Shown: piece after piece, positions 55,300-64,000 of the stretch
Layout: every line of letters begins with the position of its first letter
Numbering within the stretch: the stretch's first letter is position 1
Made by a program: the position numbers and the translations under genes
Source: Cribrihabitans marinus
Lineage (GTDB): Bacteria > Pseudomonadota > Alphaproteobacteria > Rhodobacterales > Rhodobacteraceae
Direction: 5' to 3'
Assembly (NCBI RefSeq): GCF_900109035.1
Contig: NZ_FNYD01000007.1
Location: 1 to 64,000, forward strand
Length of the DNA: 64,000 bases
The notes under the pieces: model-generated
What the model was told of the DNA's origin: nothing
Databases searched by the model: none
What the model saw: only the letters and a program-made list of their open reading frames with translations

Positions 55300-56235
55300 A
55301 TGGCGCTGATGATCGAAACCGGCGTCGCCGGCTGGATGGACGACGCCGAGATCGCCGCATCCCTGCGCACCCGACTGCCGGATGCCGACATCCGCACACC
55401 GGAAAGCCCGGGCAATCCCGGCGAGGTCACGATGCTGGCGGTGGTTGCCCTGCGGCGGGACCGCCCGACCGGTTTCCCGAACCTGCAACTGGTGCAGAAA
55501 CTGGGCGCCGGGGTCGAGACCATCGTGCACGACCCGGCCTTGCCCGCGCATGTGCGCGTGGCCCGTCTGCGGCCTGAGACGCCCGCGCGTGAGATCGCCG
55601 AATGGTTCCTCGCCTATGTCCTGCGCGCCCAGCGCAACATGGACGCACATGACACCGCGCAGCGCCGCCGCAGCTGGGCGCCGATCGCCCCGCGCGAGGC
55701 CGACAAGACGGTGGTGGGCGTACTGGGCCTGGGCCATATCGGCGGGCACACTGCGCGGTTGTTCCGCGACCTTGGCTTTCAGGTCAAGGGCTGGAGCCGA
55801 TCGCCCAAATCCCTCGAAGGAATCGACTGCCACCACGGCGCCCGCACCCTGCCCGACCTTCTGGGCACCTGCGACCATGTCTGCGCCATCCTGCCCTCGA
55901 CACCCGCAACCCGGGGCCTGTTCGGACCGGACCTGCTGGCCGCGATGAAACCGGGGGCCACGCTGCTGAACGCCGGACGCGGCGACCTGATCGACGAGGC
56001 CGCGCTGCTGGCCGCGCTCGACCGCGGCACACCGGGCCGCGCCGTGCTGGATGTGGTCAGCCGTGAACCGCTGCCCGAAGGCAGCCCGCTCTGGTCGCAC
56101 CCGGCGGTGACGATCACCCCGCATGTGTCGGGCTGGCACCTTGGCGACGCGCTGGACGACGTGGCCGAGAACTATCGGCGCCTCACCGCCGGCACGGCGC
56201 TCCTGCACGAGGTCGACCGCGCCCGCGGCTATTGA
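55300..56235 (+). CDS. D-2-hydroxyacid dehydrogenase, GhrA-type
   Basis: 311 residues; probable NAD(P)H-dependent glyoxylate/hydroxypyruvate reductase. The Rossmann motif is GVLGLGHIGGHTARLFRDLG; the catalytic arginine lies in LLNAGRGDLIDEAALL, the glutamate in VVSREPLPEGSPLW, and the histidine in ITPHVSGWHLGD, all typical of the GhrA subclass. AAGGAG lies 13 bp before ATG 55300. It is divergent from the acyl-CoA dehydrogenase gene. Confidence 0.9.
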   Translation: MALMIETGVAGWMDDAEIAASLRTRLPDADIRTPESPGNPGEVTMLAVVALRRDRPTGFPNLQLVQKLGAGVETIVHDPALPAHVRVARLRPETPAREIAEWFLAYVLRAQRNMDAHDTAQRRRSWAPIAPREADKTVVGVLGLGHIGGHTARLFRDLGFQVKGWSRSPKSLEGIDCHHGARTLPDLLGTCDHVCAILPSTPATRGLFGPDLLAAMKPGATLLNAGRGDLIDEAALLAALDRGTPGRAVLDVVSREPLPEGSPLWSHPAVTITPHVSGWHLGDALDDVAENYRRLTAGTALLHEVDRARGY

Positions 56236-56242
56236 ACGGCCG

Positions 56243-57148
56243 TCACACCAGGTGCCGCCCGAAGAAATCCAGCGTCCGGTCCCAGGCCAGCGTCGCCGCC
56301 GCCTCGTCATAGCGCGGCGTGGTGTCGTTGTGGAAGCCGTGATTCACATCCGGATAGAAATGCACCGAAAACGCCTTCTGGTTGGCCTTGAGCGCCTCGG
56401 AATAGGCAGGCCAGCCGGCGTTGATCCGGTCGTCCAGCCCGGCATAGTGGATCATCAGCGGCGCCTCGATGGCCGGCACGTCCTCGGCCGCCGCCTGCCG
56501 CCCGTAGAACGGCGCCGAGGCAGCCAGATCCGGATAGGCCACTGCCAGCGCGTTGCAGACCCCGCCGCCATAGCAGAACCCCACCGCGCCGACCTTGCCG
56601 GTCGAACCGGCGTGGTCGCGCAGGAACTCGAAACCGGCAAAGAAATCCTCCATCAGCTTGGCGCCATCCATGGATTTCTGCATCGCGCGGCCTTCGTCAT
56701 CGGTGCCGGGATAGCCGCCCAGCGGGCTCAACCCGTCCGGCCCGAGGGCCAGATATCCCGCCTTGGCGGCGCGGCGCACCACGTCCTCGATATAGGGATT
56801 CAACCCGCGGTTCTCATGCACGACGAGCACCGCAGGCAGCGGGTCCTCCGTGCCGGCCGGCCGCGCCATCAGACCGCTGATGGCCCCGTGCCCCTTCGGG
56901 CTGTCATACTGCACGGTTTCCGTCTCGATCGCAGGGTCATCCGGTGCCACCTGCTGCGCCCAGGCATAGTTCGGCTGCAACTGCTCCAGCAGCATCGCAC
57001 CGGTCACGCCGGCGGCGGCATAGCGCCCGGCCTGGGTGATGAACTCGCGCTTGGTGACCTTGCCATGCACGTAGCCGTCGAAAATCTCCAGAATCCTCGG
57101 ATCGAAGTCGCGCGCGGATCTGCGCCGCGCCGTATTTGTCCTGTCCAT
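56243..57148 (-). CDS. dienelactone hydrolase family protein with N-terminal extension
   Basis: 301 residues of the DLH (COG0412) alpha/beta-hydrolase family. The catalytic Cys is in VGAVGFCYGGGVCN, the Asp in YAGLDDRINAGW and the His in VNHGFHND; the conserved Glu is in LVVHENRGLNPY. An extra N-terminus of about 75 residues (KREFITQAGRYAAAGVTGAM) resembles a Tat-type leader with Lys-Arg in place of Arg-Arg, so it may be exported. GGGAGG precedes ATG 57148. Confidence 0.87.
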   Translation of the reverse strand: MDRTNTARRRSARDFDPRILEIFDGYVHGKVTKREFITQAGRYAAAGVTGAMLLEQLQPNYAWAQQVAPDDPAIETETVQYDSPKGHGAISGLMARPAGTEDPLPAVLVVHENRGLNPYIEDVVRRAAKAGYLALGPDGLSPLGGYPGTDDEGRAMQKSMDGAKLMEDFFAGFEFLRDHAGSTGKVGAVGFCYGGGVCNALAVAYPDLAASAPFYGRQAAAEDVPAIEAPLMIHYAGLDDRINAGWPAYSEALKANQKAFSVHFYPDVNHGFHNDTTPRYDEAAATLAWDRTLDFFGRHLV

Positions 57149-57254
57149 GTCTGGCCCTCCCGTGTCCCGGCAGGGTAGCACATCGCGGCCCGGCGGACGT
57201 TCACATTCCTGATCCCGCGTTCATCTGGCCGGAAAAATCCACGCCGGAGGCACC

Positions 57255-57303
57255 GCCCGCCCATCAGGGCGGGCATGTAAAGCGGCGGGCCGCCAGGCCC
57301 GCC
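57255..57303. repeat. tandem intergenic hairpins
   Basis: Two perfect 8 bp hairpins nine bases apart: GCCCGCCC-ATCA-GGGCGGGC (57255-57274) and GGCGGGCC-GCCA-GGCCCGCC (57284-57303), just past the gcvP stop. Preceded at 57228 by a GGAAAAATCCACGCCGGAGG block shared with the element at 60236. They probably terminate gcvP transcription. Confidence 0.6.
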
Positions 57304-57323
57304 TCAACTGGATCACGCCCGGC

Positions 57324-60173
<2,850 letters not shown>

Positions 60174-60227
60174 CTTTGGGTCTCCCGATCGCGGACCGCG
60201 CGGCGCGCCGGCCCGCCCCTTCATCTT

Positions 60228-60270
60228 TTCGAAAATACTCCCGCCGGAGGCGTCCCCGGCCCGGGCCGGG
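60228..60270. repeat. intergenic REP-like element between gcvH and gcvP
   Basis: TTTTCGAAAATACTCCCGCC followed by GGAGGCG and CCCCGGCCCGGGCCGGG. The CGCC/GGAGGCG palindrome and AAATACTCC block are shared with the repeats at about 44816 and 57228. It could weaken gcvP expression relative to gcvTH. Confidence 0.5.
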
Positions 60271-60271
60271 C

Positions 60272-60631
60272 TCAGCCGATGAAGTCCTTGTAGGCGGCCT
60301 CGTCCATGTAGTCGTCCATCGGCGACAGGTCGCTGGCCTTGATCTTGAAGAACCACGCCTCGCCCTCGGGGTCCTCGTTGACCTTGCCCGGCTCGTCCAC
60401 GATGGCCTCGTTGACCTCGACGATCTCACCGTCCAGCGGCGCCATGATATCGCTGGCGGCCTTGACGCTTTCGATCACCACGATCTCGTCATCCTTGCTG
60501 ACCTCGCTGCCCACCTCGGGCAGTTCGACGAACACCACGTCGCCCAGCTGCTCGGCGGCATGGGCGGTGATGCCCACGGTCACCAGGTCGCCGTCGGCGT
60601 CCAGCCATTCATGTTCCTCGGTGTATTTCAT
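60272..60631 (-). CDS. gcvH: glycine cleavage system H protein GcvH
   Basis: 119 residues, the lipoyl carrier. The lipoylated lysine is in [16 protein letters not shown]; flanking elements [13 protein letters not shown] and [15 protein letters not shown] are normal for the family. It shuttles the aminomethyl group between GcvP, GcvT and dihydrolipoamide dehydrogenase. It lies 18 bp after gcvT on the same strand. No oddities. Confidence 0.97.
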   Translation of the reverse strand: MKYTEEHEWLDADGDLVTVGITAHAAEQLGDVVFVELPEVGSEVSKDDEIVVIESVKAASDIMAPLDGEIVEVNEAIVDEPGKVNEDPEGEAWFFKIKASDLSPMDDYMDEAAYKDFIG

Positions 60632-60649
60632 GTCCGTTACCTCTTTGGA

Positions 60650-61771
60650 CTAGCGTTTGAAATTGGCCGCCACAAAGGGCAGCTTGGTCACTTCCAGCGG
60701 CAGGCGCTTGCCGCGCAGCTCGCCGTGAACCACCGTGCCCGGCGCGCCCAGCTCCGCCGGAACGTATCCCATCGCGACCGGGCCGCCCACGGTGGGGCCG
60801 AACCCGCCCGAGGTGATGCGCCCGATCGCCGCGCCACCGGTCTCGGCGGCAAAAAGCTCCACACCCTCGCGCATCGGCGCGCGGCCCTGCGGACGCAGGC
60901 CGACCCGCTTGCTTGCCGGCCCTTCGGCCAGTTGCGCCAGAACCGCCTCGGCACCAGGAAAGCCGCCTTCGCGGGCCCCGCCCGCCTTGCGCGCCTTCTG
61001 GATCGCCCAGGACAGACCCGCCTCGGCCGGCAGCGTATCGGTGTCGATGTCATGACCGTAAAGGCACAGCCCGGCCTCGAGCCGCAGCGAATCGCGTGCG
61101 CCCAGCCCGATGGGCGCGACATCGTCATGCGCCAGCAACTTGCGGGCCAGCGTCTCGGCCTGCGCCGCGGGCACGGAAATCTCGTACCCGTCCTCGCCGG
61201 TATAGCCCGAGCGCGAGACCCAGGCCTCGATGCCCGCCAGGTCCAGCGTGGCGACATCCATGAACAGCATCTCGGCCGCAGCCGGGTTTAGTTCCGCCAG
61301 AACCGCCTCGGCCGCAGGCCCCTGCAGCGCCATCAGCGCGCGGTCGGTCACCGGCGCCACCGTCAGGTCGGGCTCCAGCGTGGCCTTCATATGGGCGATG
61401 TCGGCATCCTTGCAGGCGGCATTGACCACCACGAACAGGTGGTCACCGCGATTGGCGAACATCAGGTCGTCGAGGATCCCGCCACTCTCATCCAGGAACA
61501 GGCCGTATCGCTGCCGGCCCTTGCTCAGGCCCAGCACATCCATCGGCACCAGCCCCTCGAACCCTGCCGCGATGCGGTCCCAGTCGCCTCCCGAGACGAT
61601 CACCTGGCCCATGTGGCTGACGTCGAACAGACCGGCCTTTTCGCGCGTCTGCTGGTGTTCCGCCATGATGCCCGCAAATTGCACCGGCATCTCGTGGCCG
61701 GCGAACGGCACCATCTTTCCGCCCATCTCGACATGCAGGTCATGCAGTGGCGTCCGAAGCAAATCGGTCAT
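60650..61771 (-). CDS. gcvT: aminomethyltransferase GcvT, T-protein
   Basis: 373 residues; transfers the methylene of the aminomethyl-lipoyl arm to tetrahydrofolate and releases ammonia. Family blocks: TPLHDLHVEMGGKMVPFAGH, GLFDVSHMGQV, LMALQGPAAEAVL, SRSGYTGEDGYEI (folate-binding aspartate region) and GARDSLRLEAGLCLYGHDID. ATG 61771 with GGAG upstream is preferred to the longer frame that reads into the riboswitch leader. It is the first gene of the gcv operon and is directly downstream of a glycine riboswitch. Confidence 0.95.
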   Translation of the reverse strand: MTDLLRTPLHDLHVEMGGKMVPFAGHEMPVQFAGIMAEHQQTREKAGLFDVSHMGQVIVSGGDWDRIAAGFEGLVPMDVLGLSKGRQRYGLFLDESGGILDDLMFANRGDHLFVVVNAACKDADIAHMKATLEPDLTVAPVTDRALMALQGPAAEAVLAELNPAAAEMLFMDVATLDLAGIEAWVSRSGYTGEDGYEISVPAAQAETLARKLLAHDDVAPIGLGARDSLRLEAGLCLYGHDIDTDTLPAEAGLSWAIQKARKAGGAREGGFPGAEAVLAQLAEGPASKRVGLRPQGRAPMREGVELFAAETGGAAIGRITSGGFGPTVGGPVAMGYVPAELGAPGTVVHGELRGKRLPLEVTKLPFVAANFKR

Positions 61772-61855
61772 TCCAACTCCCGTTTCCAGGCCGACATGAT
61801 CTGCTGAGAAATCACCCGGCATCCCAATCCGGCCGCCTTGGCGCCGGCTTCGATG

Positions 61856-62010
61856 CCCCCTCTGTCCTTTCGCCTGAGATCGTTATCCCTTCGGCGCCCC
61901 GGGACTTCGCCGGGATCTCTCCAGAGTCATTTCGTGCCGCACACGGTCCTTGTGCCTGAGAGTTTCCGGGGCGGTTGCTCCTTCGGCACCGGCGTTGCCG
62001 GTTCTCCCGT
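61856..62010 (-). ncRNA. tandem glycine riboswitch (gcvT leader)
   Basis: On the minus strand two glycine-aptamer units follow each other. Unit one (about 62010-61917): GGGAGAACC, GCCGAAGGAGCAA, CTCTCAGGCACAAGGACCG, closing CTCTGGAGAG. Unit two (about 61915-61856): GGGGCGCCGAAGGGATAACG, ATCTCAGGCGAAAGGACAGA. These are the conserved P1-P3 elements of the glycine riboswitch. About 85 bases separate it from the gcvT start and can form a CCGGC-rich hairpin as the expression platform. Glycine binding normally turns gcv genes on. Confidence 0.93.
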
Positions 62011-62159
62011 ATGCTGTCGCGCACCGTATCCGGGTCGTGTCGCGGCGGCAAGGGGGCAATTCCGCGGGCACACGCGGCCACCCGCCGGAGTTTGGGCTTC
62101 ACAGGAGGCCCGGAATTTGCTCAAACTGGCGGGCCGGAGCGAATGTGGGAGGAAGGCCG

Positions 62160-62495
62160 ATGAAACTGCGCATGACAGGACTGGCAACGGCAGCGTTCCT
62201 GGCGCTGTCGGCCTGTGACCAGATGCCCGACCTGACCCGGCCGCTCTACGAGGAATACCCCTCGAAGACGGTGACCGTCTACAGCCGCTACTGGGCGGTG
62301 CGGCAGGTGTCGGACGCGCCGGTCATCTACCGGGCGACGCGCGACTGGAACAACCTGAATCCCTATGGCCGGCCCGCCCGGCTGCGCACCACGCAGGCCA
62401 TCGCCGCGATCCAGAAGGCGACCGGCTGCCGGGTCATCCGCTCCAGCATGTACCAGAACATCTCGGGGCAGGTCTTCTCGCAGGTTGCCTGCTGA
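62160..62495 (+). CDS. small lipoprotein, function unknown
   Basis: 111 residues. A type II signal peptide ends in a lipobox LALSAC (Cys19), so the mature protein is lipidated, probably in the outer membrane or periplasmic side of the inner membrane. The mature part (about 92 residues) has VTVYSRYWAVRQVSD and a C-terminal pair of cysteines (TGCRVIRSSMY, SQVAC) that could form a disulfide. No domain could be recognised. GGGAGGAAGG precedes ATG 62160. It converges on the MaoC-PTA gene with four bases between stops. Confidence 0.8.
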   Translation: MKLRMTGLATAAFLALSACDQMPDLTRPLYEEYPSKTVTVYSRYWAVRQVSDAPVIYRATRDWNNLNPYGRPARLRTTQAIAAIQKATGCRVIRSSMYQNISGQVFSQVAC

Positions 62496-62498
62496 CGC

Positions 62499-63911
62499 TC
62501 AGGGATCGGTCAGCGTGCCGGGAACCGCACCCGCGCGATGCCGCACATAGAGCTGCGCCAGCGCCGCCGAGGCCACCCGGCTGCCGATCCCGTCGGCCCG
62601 GCTGGTCAGCATGATCGGCACCCGCGCACCCAGGACGATCCCCGAGGTATCGGCGCCGGCCAGATAGGTCAGCTGCTTGGCGATCATGTTCCCGGCCTCG
62701 AGATCCGGCGCCACCAGCACGTCGGCCCGCCCCGCCACCGGCGAGACGATGGCCTTGGCCGCAGCTGCGCTCTCGGACACCGCGTTGTCGAAGGCCAGCG
62801 GCCCGTCCAGATCGCCGCCGGTGATCTGGCCCCGATCGGCCATCTTGCAAAGCGCGGCGGCCTCGACGGTCGAGACCATCTTGGGCGTGATCGTCTCGAC
62901 CGCCGACAGGATCGCCACCTTGGGCCGCGCGATGCCCAGCGCATGGCCCAGCCCGATCGCGTTGCGGATGATGTCGGCCTTGGTCTCCAGGTCCGGAGCG
63001 ATGTTGATCGCCGCATCCGTCACCATCAACGGGCGCGGATAGCTGGGCACGTCCAGAACGAAGACATGGCTCATCCGCCGTTCCGTGCGCAGCCCGGTGC
63101 GGGCGTCGACCGCCGCGGCCATGATCTCGTCGGTGTGCAGCGCGCCCTTCATCAGCGCCTCGGCCCGCCCGGCACGCACCAGCGCGACCGCCTGTTTGGC
63201 GGCGGCATGGCTGTGCGGCGCGTCGACGACCTCCAGCCCGGCAAGGTCCAGCCCCGCGGCCTCGGCGGCGGCGGCGATCTTGGCCGCGGGGCCGACCAGG
63301 ACCGGCCGGATCAGCCCCTCGTCCCGGGCTGCCAGCGCACCGGCCAGCGAGGTCGCGTCGCAGGGATGAACCACCGCCGTCTCGATCGGGTCCAGCGCCC
63401 GGGTGCGCGCGATCAGCGCATCGAACCCGTCGCCCGATCGGTGCAGGTGCACCTCGGGCAGGCGGGCGGCGGGGCGGCGCACCTTCTCGGCCGGCGCGAT
63501 CACCTCGGCCAGGCCGCTCAGCACCGCCTGCCCGCTGCCGTTCACGCAATCGCAATCGAGCCGCACCAGCCGCGTCTCGGGCTCCTTGTCGCGCACGGTC
63601 AGCCGCACGGTGATCGTCTCGCCCAGCGCCACGGGACGGTGAAAGGCCAGCGTCTGCGCGCGATAGATCGTCCCGGGCCCCGGCAGCTGCGTTCCCAGCA
63701 GGTTCGAGATCAGCGCCCCGCCCCACATGCCGTGCCCGACGATCCGGTGGAACATGTCGTCGCGCGCGAATTCGGGATCGACATGGGTGGGGTTGACGTC
63801 GCCGGACATCACCGCGAACAGGTCGATGTCGCGTTCGGTCAACTCGCGGCTCAGCGACACGCTGTCGCCCACGGCGATCTCGTCGAAGGTCCGGTTCTCG
63901 ACATATTGCAT
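62499..63911 (-). CDS. MaoC-like hydratase / phosphate acyltransferase fusion
   Basis: 470 residues. Residues 1-150 form an (R)-specific enoyl-CoA hydratase hot-dog domain (MSGDVNPTHVDPEFARDD, with catalytic Asp and His, and RIVGHGMWGGALISNLLG). Residues about 155-470 are a phosphate acetyl/butyryltransferase (PTA_PTB) domain: HPCDATSLAGALAARDEGLI, ALMKGALHTDEIMAAAVD, VTDAAINIAPDLETKADIIR, and VLGARVPIMLTSRADGIGSR. The two-domain fusion is a known alphaproteobacterial architecture; an acetate/butyrate kinase often follows in the operon but would lie beyond the right side of this gene and is not seen here. Confidence 0.9.
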   Translation of the reverse strand: MQYVENRTFDEIAVGDSVSLSRELTERDIDLFAVMSGDVNPTHVDPEFARDDMFHRIVGHGMWGGALISNLLGTQLPGPGTIYRAQTLAFHRPVALGETITVRLTVRDKEPETRLVRLDCDCVNGSGQAVLSGLAEVIAPAEKVRRPAARLPEVHLHRSGDGFDALIARTRALDPIETAVVHPCDATSLAGALAARDEGLIRPVLVGPAAKIAAAAEAAGLDLAGLEVVDAPHSHAAAKQAVALVRAGRAEALMKGALHTDEIMAAAVDARTGLRTERRMSHVFVLDVPSYPRPLMVTDAAINIAPDLETKADIIRNAIGLGHALGIARPKVAILSAVETITPKMVSTVEAAALCKMADRGQITGGDLDGPLAFDNAVSESAAAAKAIVSPVAGRADVLVAPDLEAGNMIAKQLTYLAGADTSGIVLGARVPIMLTSRADGIGSRVASAALAQLYVRHRAGAVPGTLTDP

Positions 63912-64000
63912 CGGGCGCGCTCCTGTGTTTCACACGCCGCCACCATAGGACGGCGCGCGCCCCGCGCCCATGCCCCGTGGCGCGACAATCCGTTCCGTTC

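Overview
The window is high-GC, densely packed DNA typical of an alphaproteobacterium of the Rhodobacteraceae (Roseobacter/Paracoccus-type). The support is the EcfG-NepR-PhyR general stress response module, the five-step hut pathway ending in HutF and HutG, TRAP transporters, a psd-pssA-pmtA phospholipid operon, and a murA-DUF2948-hisD neighbourhood. No species can be named from sequence alone.

Layout. 1-2.7 kb: a mobile-element and gene graveyard. An IS3-family element sits against an older IS3 orfB fragment, followed by a small ORF, the first 52 codons of an arylsulfatase cut off by an IS66 transposase fragment, an internally deleted TPR-type gene and the tail of a tyrosine integrase. 2.7-13.4 kb: histidine utilisation, hutC-hutF leftward and hutI-hutH-hutG-hutU rightward, with a TRAP transporter (binding protein, DctQ, DctM) continuing the rightward operon. 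13.5-23.4 kb: a general stress response island (small membrane proteins, CsbD, AI-2E-type permease, phospholipase D-like protein, HisKA_2 kinase, EcfG, NepR, PhyR, a pseudo-receiver, a Crp/Fnr regulator, ExoD, MgtC, DUF3008). Seven exact GGAAC-N16/17-CGTT promoters and one near match lie in front of its operons. 23.5-25.8 kb: katG. 25.9-32.1 kb: a ferric-iron ABC binding protein and, 4 kb away, its likely permease, sharing one operator-like dyad; between them an MFS transporter, an XRE-cupin regulator and a cyclase-FHA fusion. 32.1-36.1 kb: a leftward operon of a small protein, murA, DUF2948, GNAT and hisD, then tRNA-Thr(GGT). 36.2-48.6 kb: housekeeping genes (CoxG-like, GreA-like, ogt, ileS, a large DUF2339 membrane protein, a VIT-family transporter, ycjX-GNAT-ycjF, truA). 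48.6-52.4 kb: NicO/DUF1007 metal export pair and psd-pssA-pmtA. 52.4-53.9 kb: a segment of unlike composition carrying a homocysteine S-methyltransferase-like gene. 53.9-57.1 kb: acyl-CoA dehydrogenase, hydroxyacid dehydrogenase, dienelactone hydrolase. 57.3-62.0 kb: gcvT-gcvH-gcvP under a tandem glycine riboswitch. The end holds a small lipoprotein and a MaoC-phosphotransacetylase fusion.

How the genes work together. The hut genes turn histidine into glutamate plus formate and probably include their own uptake system. The stress block is self-regulating: PhyR and NepR-EcfG are transcribed from two overlapping, opposed EcfG promoters, and the same sigma factor very probably drives the flanking small membrane protein, CsbD, permease, MgtC-ExoD and DUF3008 operons. 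The gcv operon is switched on by glycine through its leader. No prophage, CRISPR array or classical defence island was seen; the most interesting material is the stress-regulon architecture, the hut-linked TRAP transporter, the pseudo-receiver gene and the cyclase-FHA fusion.
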